A stretch of 64,000 bases of DNA from Streptomonospora wellingtoniae (GCF_031845375.1 NZ_JAVREK010000008.1:1-64000), one strand, 5' to 3'; positions 8,983 through 17,447 are shown, counted from the first letter of the stretch. Numbers and translations are program-made. Notes: generated from the letters alone by a model not told the origin.

Positions 8983-9031
8983 CAGGGAGAAGTCGACGGT
9001 GATCAGTGCTGGCTCCTTGGGATCGTTCGGG

Positions 9032-10315
9032 TCACGGGCGCGCGGCGGGCTCGCCGGCGCGGCCGGGGGCGGCGTCGACGGCGGCGGTGTAGCGCCGGGC
9101 GGTGGCCTCGGCCACGGCCCGCCAGGTGAACCTCTCTTGGACGCGGCTCCAGGCCGCCGCGCCCATGGCCCGGCGGCGGGCGGGGTCGTCGAGCAGGTCG
9201 CCGACGGCGGCGGCGAGCTCCTCGGGGTCGCCGGGTGCGGTCAGGAGCGCGGCCTCGCCTTCGGGGCCTACGACCTCGGGTATGGCGCCGGCGCGGCTGG
9301 CGACCAGGGGCGTGCCGCTGGCCATGGCCTCCACGGCCGGCAGGGAGAAGCCCTCGTAGAAGGACGGTACGACGGCGACCTCGGCGGATGCCAGCAGTTC
9401 GCCCAGTTCGGTGTCGTCGATACCGCTGACGAAGGAGACGCGGTCGCGCAGGCTCAGCTCGTCGACGAGCCGGTCGGTAGGGCCGCCCGGGGTGGGCCTG
9501 CTCACGACGGTCAGCGAGACGTCGCGCTCGGTGGCGAGCTTGGCGGTGGCGCGCAGCAGGGTGGCGACGCCTTTGAGCGGGCTGTCGGCGCTGGCCACGC
9601 ACACCAGGCGGCCGGGGACCCGCGGTGCCGCGGGGCGCGGGTGGAAGCGGTCGGTGTCCACGCCGAGCGGGACGACGTCCACCGCCGAGCGGCGCACCCC
9701 GAACTCGCGGACGATGTCGTCGGCGGAGGACCGCGAGGGGACGAGCACGGGGTCGATGCGGCGGGCGACCCGGCCCTGCATTCCCACGAAGCTGTACCAG
9801 CGCCGCTTGCTGATCCGCTGCCAGCCGGTGGCCTGTTCGACCTCGATGCGGCGGTCGACGGTGATGGGGTGGTGGATCGTGGTGACCATGGGCAGGCCGG
9901 CGGCCCGGATACCCAGCTGTCCGTAGCCCAGGGTCTGGTTGTCGTGGACGACGTCGAACTCGCCGCGCCGCCGGCGCAGCTCGCGCAGCGCGCGCAGGGA
10001 GAAGGTCAGCGGCTCGGGGAACCCGGCCGTCCACATGGTGGCGACCTCCAGCACGTCGATCCAGTCGCGCCACTCGTTCAGCGGGGGCGCTTTGAAGGGG
10101 GCGGCGTCGTTGTAGAGGTCGAGGCTGGGGACCTTGTCCAGGCGCACACCGGCGTCCAGCTCGGGGTAGGGCTGACCGGAGAGGACGGTGACGTCGTGGC
10201 CCAGGGCGGCCAGCTCGCGGGAGAGGTGGCGCACGTAGACGCCTTGGCCGCCGCAGTGCGGCTTGCTGCGGTAGGAGAGCAGGGCGACGCGCAGTGGGCG
10301 GTCGGCGTGCGGCAT
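9032..10315 (-). CDS. GT4-family glycosyltransferase
   Basis: Retaining GT-B glycosyltransferase of 427 residues. The N-terminal acceptor domain has the glycine-rich start SKPHCGGQGVYVRHLSREL. The C-terminal nucleotide-sugar domain carries the E-x7-E signature EGFSLPAVE preceded by VVPSFY. Such enzymes transfer sugars to lipids, polysaccharides or small molecules; the acceptor is unknown. First gene of the set with the methyltransferase and toroid protein. A ~230-nt leader probably separates it from a promoter near 10555. Confidence 0.93.
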   Translation of the reverse strand: MPHADRPLRVALLSYRSKPHCGGQGVYVRHLSRELAALGHDVTVLSGQPYPELDAGVRLDKVPSLDLYNDAAPFKAPPLNEWRDWIDVLEVATMWTAGFPEPLTFSLRALRELRRRRGEFDVVHDNQTLGYGQLGIRAAGLPMVTTIHHPITVDRRIEVEQATGWQRISKRRWYSFVGMQGRVARRIDPVLVPSRSSADDIVREFGVRRSAVDVVPLGVDTDRFHPRPAAPRVPGRLVCVASADSPLKGVATLLRATAKLATERDVSLTVVSRPTPGGPTDRLVDELSLRDRVSFVSGIDDTELGELLASAEVAVVPSFYEGFSLPAVEAMASGTPLVASRAGAIPEVVGPEGEAALLTAPGDPEELAAAVGDLLDDPARRRAMGAAAWSRVQERFTWRAVAEATARRYTAAVDAAPGRAGEPAARP

Positions 10316-10631
10316 AGGACTACCCCATCGACAGCGTGGTGGCGGATGGCAGGTGCCCGCGCGGTGCGCGGAGGCGGAGCGGGCCCGGGTCTGGGGCGGG
10401 GCCGGAGCCCGGCGGGCCGGTGCTGCGGGGGCGCGGTGGCGCTGGACGCACCGGCAGGGTCACTGCTTCACCTCGTTCGTCGCTCGCGCGTTCGGCCACC
10501 GCTGGTCGCGGGGTGGGGCCGCCGGAGGGGCGGGTACGATCGCGCGCCCGCATGTTACTCACCAGTTTAAGGCCTGGCTCGGGTGTCCAGGATGGTCGGC
10601 TTCGACCGCGACCGGAGCGGCGGCCCCGGTA
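10316..10631. other. Spacer upstream of the GT4 gene
   Basis: No convincing gene. Most of it is extremely G+C-rich and would be the GT4 transcript leader. The promoter-like element is at 10551-10570 (separate entry). Confidence 0.6.
10551..10570 (-). promoter_or_regulatory. Promoter/operator element ACTGGTGAGTAACAT upstream of the GT4 gene
   Basis: Read on the minus strand, the A+T-richer stretch holds ACTGGTGAGTAACAT with a TANNNT -10 box (TAACAT, 10557-10552). The partial palindrome TTACT-CACC-AGT overlaps it. A very similar element precedes etfB at 52382. Confidence 0.5.
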
Positions 10632-11666
10632 TCAGGGCCGCGCCGGGGCCTGCGGTGCGGCGGCTTCCGCCGGGTGCCAGCGCGGCAGGCCGTCGTCGCC
10701 GTCCGCGCGCACCGCCAGACCGCGCCGCTCCAGTGCCCGTGCGTGGGCGGCGGTCTCCGCGGCGGCCATGCGGCGGGAGGCGACCTCCATCCCGTCCCAG
10801 CCGCGTTTCCAGGGCAGGCGAGCGCTCAGCTCCCACAACGTGGCGCCGCCGCCGTCCAGCAGCCGGGCCAGCTCGTCGAGCTTGGCCTCGTGGTGCTCGG
10901 CGATCTCGGCGGCGCGGCGGGCGGCGCCGGTGAAGCGGTGCTCGTGGGCGGGCAGCACCCGGGTGTCCTCGGGGATGTCGGCGAGCTTCGCGAGGGAGGA
11001 GAGGTAGGCGCCGAGGGGGTCGCCCGCGTCGTCGAAGCCGTAGAGGCCGATGTTGGGGGTGATGCGCGGCAGGAGGTGGTCGCCGGTGAACAGCCGGTCG
11101 GCATCCTCCAACTGCAGGCAGACGTGGCCCGGGGTGTGGCCGGGGGTCCACACGGTGCGCAGGCTGCGGCCGGGCACGTCCACCGGTTCGCCGTCGGACA
11201 GGTCGCGGTCGGGCGGCGCGGGCGGCTCGAAGAGGGGCGCCGATTCCGCGAGCCGCTCCAGTTCGGCGGGCGCCGCCCCGGCGGCGGCCGCGTAGCGCAG
11301 CTGCCGGGCGCGCTGTCCGTCGGCGCCGAGGCGGGCGAAGCCGCGCACCAGCTCCGCGTCGGCGCGGTGCATCGCGATCCAGGCGCCGGAGGCCTCGCGC
11401 ACGCGCGCGGCGAGCCCGGCGTGGTCGGGGTGGAAGTGGGTGAGCACGACGCCGTACACGTCGCCGACCGAGGCGCCCGCGGACGCCAACCCGGAGGTGA
11501 GAGCCCGCCAGGAGTCCTCGTGGTTCCATCCCGCGTCGACGAGCACCGGCCCTCGCGGGCTTTCCAGCAGGTAGACGAGGGTGTAGCCGAGAGGGTTGCC
11601 GGGGATGGGCACGGGCACGCTCCACACGCCCTCGCCGAGATCCTCCACCGGTGGCAGCGGCCGCAT
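10632..11666 (-). CDS. Metallo-beta-lactamase-fold hydrolase
   Basis: Predicted Zn-dependent hydrolase of 344 residues. The metal-binding motif is THFHPDH (His77, His79, Asp81, His82). Further ligands are likely in TPGHTPGH, TGDH and PAHEH. The C-terminus carries a helical winged-helix-like region, as in LACTB2/RNase Z-like MBL proteins. The start is ATG 11666 because an exceptional run of GAGGA repeats lies just upstream; a longer reading frame to 11780 overlaps the operator. It is divergent from a KstR-like TetR gene. Substrate unknown; thioester or lactone hydrolysis are possibilities. Confidence 0.9.
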   Translation of the reverse strand: MRPLPPVEDLGEGVWSVPVPIPGNPLGYTLVYLLESPRGPVLVDAGWNHEDSWRALTSGLASAGASVGDVYGVVLTHFHPDHAGLAARVREASGAWIAMHRADAELVRGFARLGADGQRARQLRYAAAAGAAPAELERLAESAPLFEPPAPPDRDLSDGEPVDVPGRSLRTVWTPGHTPGHVCLQLEDADRLFTGDHLLPRITPNIGLYGFDDAGDPLGAYLSSLAKLADIPEDTRVLPAHEHRFTGAARRAAEIAEHHEAKLDELARLLDGGGATLWELSARLPWKRGWDGMEVASRRMAAAETAAHARALERRGLAVRADGDDGLPRWHPAEAAAPQAPARP

Positions 11667-12046
11667 GGAATCCTCCTCCTCCTCAACCGAAACAGAATCG
11701 GATTCTATTCGGGGCGGGGTGCGGGCACTCCGCGGGGTGGGTGCGAATCGGCCTCCGGCGCCGACTAGAACACATTCCATTCCGTGTCCGGCTATATCGG
11801 TACGGCGCCTATCGCGCGAGCGTGCATCCGGTCATCTCCGGGTGAAGAGGCCGCATGCCCAGTTGTGGTGGATCGGACCGTTGGGGGATGCTGGGATAAC
11901 GTGTTCTTGTAGGGGTGCCGTCCGGTGGCCCGGGCGATGCCTTCCGGCGAAGCGGCCCGCAGGACCCGCGCCGGCGCCGACCGGCTGCCGGCTCCGCGCG
12001 GGGCCGGCGGGTGCGCCGCGCGGACGACGACGATGGGAGATCCGGC
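11667..12046. other. Divergent spacer between MBL hydrolase and KstR-like TetR
   Basis: No gene. It contains a perfect palindrome AGAATC-G-GATTCT at 11694-11706, about 30 bp from the hydrolase start, and an AACGTGTT (11898-11905) matching the AACNNGTT core of KstR operators, about 140 bp before the TetR gene. Either may be an operator of the adjacent TetR. Confidence 0.5.
11694..11706. promoter_or_regulatory. Palindromic operator candidate upstream of MBL hydrolase
   Basis: AGAATC-G-GATTCT, a perfect 6+1+6 palindrome in an A+T-rich patch in the hydrolase promoter region. Confidence 0.55.
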
Positions 12047-12667
12047 GTGGCGGTCCAGCAGGCGGCGATCGGAATGCGGTCCCGGAGTCAGAACCAGCGC
12101 CGCAAGCGGATCGTGCAGACGGCCGCGGCCCTGGCGCTGCGCGGCGGCGTTGAGGCGATGCAGATGCGCGCGGTCGCCGAGCGCGCCGGAGTCGCGCTGG
12201 GCACCCTCTACCGCTACTTCCCCTCCAAGATGGACCTGGTCGTCGCGGTCGTCACCGAGGAGCTGGACCTGCTGGAGTCCAGCATCGGCCGCCGCCCGCC
12301 CACGGCCGAGACCGCCGCCGGCCGCGCGGTCGACGTGCTCATGCGCGCCACCCGCGGCCTGATGCGCGAGCCCGAGCTCGCCGACGCACTGGTGCGCTCG
12401 CTCATCATGTCCGAGGCCAAGACCGAACTGGGCGCCCGCATCACCGACCTCCTCTGGCGCGTGGCCACGGGCGCCGCCCTCTCGGGCGGCCAGGACGCCG
12501 GTCCGGCGGAGCCGCCTGACCGCACCGACGCCGCCTATGTCCGCGTCGCCTCGCTGGCCAGCGTCTGGATCTTCGAGCTCTTGGAGCTCCTCAAGGGCGA
12601 CCGCGACCTCGACGAGGTCCAACGCCGCATGGAGATCGCCGCCGAGCCTCTGCTCGCCCACTGCTGA
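12047..12667 (+). CDS. TetR-family regulator, KstR-like
   Basis: A 206-residue repressor whose DNA-binding domain, QMRAVAERAGVALGTLYRYF, is strikingly like mycobacterial KstR (sterol/lipid catabolism). The C-terminal ligand domain is of the usual length. Start is GTG 12047, with GGGAGA six bases upstream; the frame is open further upstream without a better start. It is divergent from the MBL hydrolase, the most likely target. No sterol-degradation genes lie in the window, so a KstR role is not implied; an acyl-CoA or other lipid-derived ligand is an inference from the family. Confidence 0.88.
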   Translation: MAVQQAAIGMRSRSQNQRRKRIVQTAAALALRGGVEAMQMRAVAERAGVALGTLYRYFPSKMDLVVAVVTEELDLLESSIGRRPPTAETAAGRAVDVLMRATRGLMREPELADALVRSLIMSEAKTELGARITDLLWRVATGAALSGGQDAGPAEPPDRTDAAYVRVASLASVWIFELLELLKGDRDLDEVQRRMEIAAEPLLAHC

Positions 12668-12695
12668 CCCCCGCGGGGCGGTCGGCAGTCCCCGC

Positions 12696-12748
12696 CGATC
12701 TTGTAGCCATCGTGAAGGAAAACGATTTCCAGTGACGATGGCTACAAG
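12696..12748. repeat. Dispersed palindromic repeat, copy 2 (interrupted)
   Basis: The inner 13-bp stem (12700-12712 with 12736-12748) and the GGAAA/TTTCC centre match copies 1 and 3. The outer right arm breaks off after CTACAAG. Its continuation, ATCGACGGTGAGGTG, reappears at 12924. It again lies between convergent genes (TetR and ECF sigma). Confidence 0.88.
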
Positions 12749-12923
12749 CTGTGTGGGGCCTCCCTCTGGTCGGCCGTACCGGAGGAACAAAACGAGGGTG
12801 AACCGGCCCGCTCCAGACCCACTTCAGAGAATGTCACGGAGCGATAACGGGATTTCGTGGGCGTCTCGCGATGGAGTGCGTTTGCCCAGGTCAGAGGTGC
12901 TAGCTCCGCTGTTTTGGGAATAG
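12749..12923. other. ~175-bp insert splitting repeat copy 2
   Basis: This segment separates the two parts of the right arm of repeat copy 2. It is less G+C-rich than its surroundings, has no convincing ORF, and I see no clear terminal inverted repeats. AG occurs at both junctions. It may be a small mobile element or an unrelated insertion. Confidence 0.6.
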
Positions 12924-12952
12924 ATCGACGGTGAGGTGCCGGGTGCGGTCCC

Positions 12953-14506
12953 TTAGGCGGGCGGCTCGGTGCCGCCGCCGCTGAGGAGGCCGAAGAGGCC
13001 GTCGAAGAACCCGGAGATGCCGTCGTCTGCGTCCTCCGAACCGCCGGAGTCCTCCCCGGAGCCGGACCCGGAGCCCTCGCCGTCCGAGCCGCCCTCGGGA
13101 CCTTCCGCCGAGCCGCCTTCGGCGTCCCCGGCACCCTCCTGACCGCTCCCGCCTTCCGGAGCGCCGGCGGTCGGGGAGGCGGGGGCCGCGCTGCCGCCCC
13201 CGGAACCCGGCGCGCCGGAGGGGTCTCCGCTCGGCCGCAGCTCCGCGGGCGGGGCGCCCTCGGGTGCGGGGGAAGGCGCGGTCGAGGCGTCGTCGGTCGC
13301 CTCGGGGGGCTGCTCCGCGGCCTTCCCCGGGCCGTCGGAGACCGCCGACGCCGCGCCGGGCCGCTCCTCGGCCGACGGCGCGGCGGCGGGCGGTCCGGCG
13401 GGGCCGGCCTCGGCGACCGGTCCGCCGGAGCGGCCGCCGACGGCGGCCACCACACCCCACAGGCAGATCATGGCGGCCGCGGCTGCCAGCAGCGCCACGA
13501 CCGGGACGGGCGGCCGCCGCCGCTCTCGGGCGCCCGCTGCGCCGCCGGGACGGGCGAGCGGCTCGGCCTCGGCCCGGGCGGGTACGTCGCCGGTGGTGAC
13601 GCGGTCCTCCGGCAGCACGGTCGCCTCGGTCTCGGCAACGGCGGCTGCTCCGCCGGCGTCGCCGGAGGCCTCGGAAGCGGCGTCGGCCGCGCCGCCGGCC
13701 GCTGGTGTGCGGTTGCGGTGCAGCGGGAAGCCGTCGTCGCCCAGCGGGGCCAGGGCGTAGCCCGCCGCCCGCCGCTCGGCTTCGGCCAGCGGCGAGGCGC
13801 AGTCTTCCAGTACTCGTTCGCGCAGGCCCGGGGGCGGGCCGGGCGGTTCGAGCCCGGCGAGCACCGACCGCACCCCGCGGTCGGCCCCGCGGTGCTCCGG
13901 AGGCTCGGGGGCCCGGGCATAGCGCGCCAGCTGGTCGGCTGCATTCAGCACCGCCGTGCGGCACAGCTCCGCGGCGGTCTCGGCGCCCAGGCCCAACACG
14001 CGGGCGATCAGGGGCGTGGGCAGCCCGTGCCGCAGATAGAGCTCCAGCAGCTCGCGGTGACTGGGTGGCAGCCGCTGCGACAGCCGCACCGCGGCCTGCT
14101 CGTCGTCGGTGGTGGCCAGTTCGGCGTAGGGAGAGCGGGGAGCGAACCCGCGCCGCCGAGCGGCGGTGCGCACCAGCGCGAACAGCCAGGCCGCGAACTC
14201 ACGGTCGTCGCGCAGTGCGTGGATGCGGTCGGCGGCGGCCAGGAACGTCTCGTGTACCGCGTCCGCCGCGCGGTCGGGCTCGGCGCCGCCGCCCGGCCCG
14301 ACCAGGGACCAGCAGTAGCGGTAGAGCTGGTCCGCGAACAGGTCGTAGCACCGCCCGTAGCCGGTGCCGCCGCGCAGAGCGGCGGCCAGTTCGGCGCCGG
14401 GCGCGGCGCTGTGCCTGCCCGCCCTGGCGCGCGACGACCGGCCCGGCGGAGCCGGCCGGGCCGAAGGCGCGGTGCTTCCCCCCGAAGTCGGGGACTGCGA
14501 TGCCAC
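12953..14506 (-). CDS. ECF-type sigma factor with C-terminal transmembrane helix and low-complexity tail
   Basis: A 517-residue protein. Sigma region 2 is at ~51-120 (CYDLFADQLYRYCW... HETFLAAADRI) and region 4 at ~140-195 (LPPSHRELLELYLRHG). A ~140-residue linker follows. A single hydrophobic helix lies at ~334-358 (VPVVALLAAAAAMICLWGVV). The rest is a ~160-residue Gly/Ser/Pro/Glu tail that would be outside the cell. Start is GTG 14506, with GGGGAGGG directly upstream. No anti-sigma gene adjoins it, so the fused membrane segment may do that job. The region 2 match is divergent, so true sigma activity is likely but unproven. Confidence 0.82.
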   Translation of the reverse strand: MASQSPTSGGSTAPSARPAPPGRSSRARAGRHSAAPGAELAAALRGGTGYGRCYDLFADQLYRYCWSLVGPGGGAEPDRAADAVHETFLAAADRIHALRDDREFAAWLFALVRTAARRRGFAPRSPYAELATTDDEQAAVRLSQRLPPSHRELLELYLRHGLPTPLIARVLGLGAETAAELCRTAVLNAADQLARYARAPEPPEHRGADRGVRSVLAGLEPPGPPPGLRERVLEDCASPLAEAERRAAGYALAPLGDDGFPLHRNRTPAAGGAADAASEASGDAGGAAAVAETEATVLPEDRVTTGDVPARAEAEPLARPGGAAGARERRRPPVPVVALLAAAAAMICLWGVVAAVGGRSGGPVAEAGPAGPPAAAPSAEERPGAASAVSDGPGKAAEQPPEATDDASTAPSPAPEGAPPAELRPSGDPSGAPGSGGGSAAPASPTAGAPEGGSGQEGAGDAEGGSAEGPEGGSDGEGSGSGSGEDSGGSEDADDGISGFFDGLFGLLSGGGTEPPA

Positions 14507-14712
14507 GTTCCCTCCCCAAAGCGCGACACGCACCGGCCGGGGGTGCCCATATCAGGGCGATAGGCCGGAGTTGTCCGGTAACGCTAGCGATCCAGGTGGA
14601 ACGTTGTCCGGTACATTGGACAGTTATAGCGCGAAGGTAAGTCTTTTGTTACCGATTTCGGCGGCGCAGGCCCTGCTTCCGCCCGGGAACGCTCCGGGCG
14701 GTTGTGCCGCGC

Positions 14713-15711
14713 TCACTCTCCGCCGCGCGAGGGCGTGCCGATGGCGACCATCCGCTCGACCGAGCGGCGCGCCTTGGCCGCGGTTCCGTCGTCCACGCGG
14801 ATCTCGCCGGTGCCGTCGCGCAGCGTCGCGAGCAGCTTCTCGGCCGTGATCATCTTCATGTAGTGGCACTCGGCGCGCGGGTTGACCGGCTCGAAGTCCG
14901 TGACCGGGTTGGCGGCGCGCAGTTGGTGCAGCATGCCGGTCTCGGTGGCGATGAGGACCTTCTCCGCCGTGGACGCCTCCGCGGCGCTGAGCATGCCGCC
15001 GGTGGAGAGCACCTTGACGCGGTCCTGCGGCACGGCGCCCGAGCCCACCAGGTACAGCGCCGAAGTGGCGCAGCCGCATTCGGGGTGCACGTACAGCTCG
15101 GCGTCGGGCTCGGCCGCCACCCGCTCGCGCAGGGTGTGGCCGTCGATGCCGGCGTGCACGTGGCACTCGCCCATCCACACGTGGATGTTCTCGCGGCCGG
15201 TGACGCGCTTGACGTGGGCGCCCAGGAACTGGTCGGGCAGGAACAGGACCTCCCGGTCCTCGGGGATGGAGCGTACGACGTCGGCCGCGTTGGAGGACGT
15301 GCAGCAGATGTCGGTCTCGGCCTTCACCGCCGCGGAGGTGTTGACGTAGGCCACAACGACGGCGCCGGGGTGCTCCGCGCGCCAGGCCCGCACGTCCTCG
15401 GCGGTGACGGTGTCGGCCAGCGAGCAGCCGGCCGCGAGGTCGGGCAGCAGGACGGTCTTCTCGGGGGAGAGGATCTTGGCGGTCTCGGCCATGAAGTGGA
15501 CGCCGCAGAAGACGATCGTGCCCGCGTCGACCTCGGCCGCCAGGCGTGAGAGCGCGAGGGAGTCGCCGGTGTGGTCGGCGACGTCCTGGATCTCGGGCCG
15601 CTGATAGTTGTGCGCGAGGATGACCGCGTCGCGGCTCTCGGCGAGCCTGCGGACCTCTGCGGCCCAGTCCTGGGAGAGCGTGGTGTCTGCTGTGGCGGGG
15701 ACGGTTGCCAT
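14713..15711 (-). CDS. nadA: Quinolinate synthase
   Basis: Condenses iminoaspartate with dihydroxyacetone phosphate to quinolinate in de novo NAD synthesis. The protein has 332 residues. The three [4Fe-4S] ligands expected of NadA are Cys69 (FCGVHF), Cys183 (GECHVH) and Cys282 (AECHYM). Other hallmarks: ILAHNYQRPEIQDVADHTGDS and STGGM. Start ATG 15711 with GAAGGAAG upstream. It is divergent from nrtR with an NrtR-type palindrome between them. nadB and nadC, often adjacent, are not in the window. Confidence 0.97.
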   Translation of the reverse strand: MATVPATADTTLSQDWAAEVRRLAESRDAVILAHNYQRPEIQDVADHTGDSLALSRLAAEVDAGTIVFCGVHFMAETAKILSPEKTVLLPDLAAGCSLADTVTAEDVRAWRAEHPGAVVVAYVNTSAAVKAETDICCTSSNAADVVRSIPEDREVLFLPDQFLGAHVKRVTGRENIHVWMGECHVHAGIDGHTLRERVAAEPDAELYVHPECGCATSALYLVGSGAVPQDRVKVLSTGGMLSAAEASTAEKVLIATETGMLHQLRAANPVTDFEPVNPRAECHYMKMITAEKLLATLRDGTGEIRVDDGTAAKARRSVERMVAIGTPSRGGE

Positions 15712-15804
15712 GTCGGTGTTCTTCCTTCGAGAGACGGGCCCGGAGGTCCGGTGCCCGGAGGTCGCCGACTCTCGTGCCGGCGGCGGCGACCGGGCCGCAT
15801 CCGG

Positions 15805-15825
15805 TTTTTGTCTTGCAGGCAAAAA
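15805..15825. promoter_or_regulatory. NrtR operator (NAD box)
   Basis: TTTTTG-TCTTGCAGG-CAAAAA, a 21-bp inverted repeat with a one-mismatch extension, in the nadA/nrtR divergent spacer. It is a rare A/T-rich patch. It fits NrtR autoregulation and repression of nadA. Confidence 0.8.
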
Positions 15826-15940
15826 CTCATAGCACTCTAACATGGGGAGTCATGGCGGCGACAGGGGCAGTGAGCGCGACCACACCGGTACGGCCCGCCG
15901 GGGCGCACGTGAGCGGCGGCGCGGACGGGAGGGCGCACCG

Positions 15941-16678
15941 GTGAGCGGCGCCGAGACCGAGCAGCAGGCGGCCCTGGGCCGGTCGCGCCCGCCGGCCGGC
16001 GGCGCGCCGGCCGGCCACGAGGTGCTGGCCGTCGTCTTCCAGATCCGGGCCGATCGCCTGTGCGTACTGCTGTGGCGGCGGGCGCGACCGCCCTACGAGG
16101 GCCACTGGGTGCTGCCCGGCGGACGGCTGGACGGCGCCGAAGGGCTGGACGACTCCATCCGCCGCCAGTTGGCCCAGAAGGTCGACGTGCGCGACCTCAC
16201 CCACCTGGAGCAACTGGAGACCCGCGGCGACCCCGGCCGCCACCCCCAGGGGCGGATACTGGCCACCGCCTACCTCGGCCTCGTACCGGCCGACATCGAC
16301 CCGGTCGTTCCCGAGGACACCGGTTGGCAGCCCGCCGCGGAGCTGCCCGAGATGGGCTTCGACCACGCCGCGATCGTGCACTCCGGGCGCCGCCGGCTGC
16401 GCGCCAAGCTGTCCTACACCAACGTCGGCTTCGCCCTCGCGCCTCCGGAATTCACCGTCTCGGAGCTGTCGCGCTACTACCGCGCCGCGCTGGGCCACGA
16501 CGTGGCCGCCACCAACCTCCGCCGTGTGCTGCTGCGCCGCGGCCAGATCGAGGAGACCGGCGGCTTCGTCCCCTCCGGGCGCTCGGGCGGCCGCCCGGCG
16601 GCCCTGTTCCGCTTCCGCGTCCGCCGTCTGGAGATCACCGACGCCTTCGCGGTCCTGCGCCCGCCCGCTGCCGGTTAG
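15941..16678 (+). CDS. nrtR: NrtR family Nudix-related transcriptional regulator of NAD synthesis
   Basis: Repressor of NAD genes released by ADP-ribose. The N-terminal Nudix-like domain (HEVLAVVFQIR to ~residue 150) is followed by a C-terminal winged helix (VSELSRYYRAALGHDVAATNLRRVL...). The Nudix box reads G-x5-E-x7-RQLAQK, where active enzymes have REUXEE. The catalytic Glu residues are lost, so it is a sensor rather than a hydrolase. Start GTG 15941 is chosen for the upstream GGGAGG and gives 245 residues, the normal family size; ATG 15842 would add 33 Arg/Gly-rich residues. It is divergent from nadA. Confidence 0.92.
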   Translation: MSGAETEQQAALGRSRPPAGGAPAGHEVLAVVFQIRADRLCVLLWRRARPPYEGHWVLPGGRLDGAEGLDDSIRRQLAQKVDVRDLTHLEQLETRGDPGRHPQGRILATAYLGLVPADIDPVVPEDTGWQPAAELPEMGFDHAAIVHSGRRRLRAKLSYTNVGFALAPPEFTVSELSRYYRAALGHDVAATNLRRVLLRRGQIEETGGFVPSGRSGGRPAALFRFRVRRLEITDAFAVLRPPAAG

Positions 16679-16679
16679 C

Positions 16680-16702
16680 CCCGGCGCCCGCGCGGCGCCG
16701 GG
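16680..16702 (+). terminator. Hairpin terminator after nrtR
   Basis: Perfect 9-bp stem CCCGGCGCC/GGCGCCGGG with a 5-base loop, starting one base after the stop codon. No T-tract. Confidence 0.7.
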
Positions 16703-16774
16703 TCGGGTCGGGAAGGCTTTCGGGGCGGGGCCGCCTGCGGCGACGGGGTACCGGGTGGTGTCGGTGCCCCGTGC

Positions 16775-16790
16775 TAGCGTCCATTTCGTG
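16775..16790 (+). promoter_or_regulatory. Leaderless start: -10 box and GTG of HAD gene
   Basis: TAGCGT (16775-16780) is followed by seven bases and the GTG start (16788). There is no Shine-Dalgarno sequence. This geometry indicates a leaderless transcript. Confidence 0.65.
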
Positions 16791-17447
16791 AAGATTCGCA
16801 GTGTCGTGCTCGACGTGGGCGAGACCCTCATCGACGAATCCCGCATCTTCGAGCGGTGGGCCGACCGCCTCGGGGTCCCGCGGCTCGCCTTCTTCGGCCT
16901 CATGGGCGCCGTGCTCGCCGAGGACCGCCCGTTGATGGACGCGTTCCACCTGGTCAAACCCGGGTTCGACCTCGAAGCCGAGTCCGCCGCCTGGCTGGCC
17001 GACGAACCCGCGTCGCTGCGCGAGAACTTCGACGCCGACGACCTCTACGCCGACGTCCGCCCCGCGCTGTCCGAACTGCGCGCGATGGGCCTGAGCGTGG
17101 TCGTCGCCGGAAACCAGCCCTCCGCCGCCCGGCCCTCGCTCGCGGTGATGGACCTGCCTGCCGACCAGATCCACGTGTCCGAGGACTGGGGCGTGTCCAA
17201 GCCCGATCCCGCCTTCTTCTCCCGGGTCGTGGACGTCGCCGGCGCCAACCCCGCCGAGATCCTCTACGTCGGCGACCGCCTCGACAACGACGTGCTGCCC
17301 GCGAAGCGGGCCGGGCTGCGCGCGGCCCTGCTGCGCCGCGGCATGCTCGGCTACCTGCACGCCGGCCGGCCGGAGGCCCGCCAGGCCGACACCGTTCTCG
17401 ACGGCTTGGCCGACCTGCCCGGCTGGATCGCCGACCAGGGCGACTGA
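16788..17447 (+). CDS. HAD-superfamily hydrolase
   Basis: Predicted phosphatase-type HAD protein of 219 residues. Motif I is LDVGETLID: the nucleophile Asp is present but the second Asp of DxDxT is Gly. Motif II is VVVAGNQ, motif III the Lys in VSKPDPAFF, and motif IV YVGDRLDND. Losing the second Asp removes the usual general acid, so the reaction may differ from a standard phosphatase; a sizeable actinobacterial HAD group has this DVG form. Substrate unknown. It probably starts at GTG 16788 as a leaderless mRNA. Confidence 0.88.
   Translation: MKIRSVVLDVGETLIDESRIFERWADRLGVPRLAFFGLMGAVLAEDRPLMDAFHLVKPGFDLEAESAAWLADEPASLRENFDADDLYADVRPALSELRAMGLSVVVAGNQPSAARPSLAVMDLPADQIHVSEDWGVSKPDPAFFSRVVDVAGANPAEILYVGDRLDNDVLPAKRAGLRAALLRRGMLGYLHAGRPEARQADTVLDGLADLPGWIADQGD

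Noticed and set aside
10353..11768. Long plus-strand frame across the MBL hydrolase gene
   Set aside because: It is the shadow of a well-conserved minus-strand gene and has no ribosome-binding site or recognisable domain.
11898..11905. AACGTGTT as a definite KstR operator
   Set aside because: Only the AACNNGTT core matches; the outer T and A of TNNAACNNGTTNNA are absent. Kept only as a weak candidate.
15852..15940. nrtR start at ATG 15842 or other upstream ATG
   Set aside because: It would add Arg/Gly-rich residues absent from the family. GTG 15941 has a good ribosome-binding site and gives normal length.
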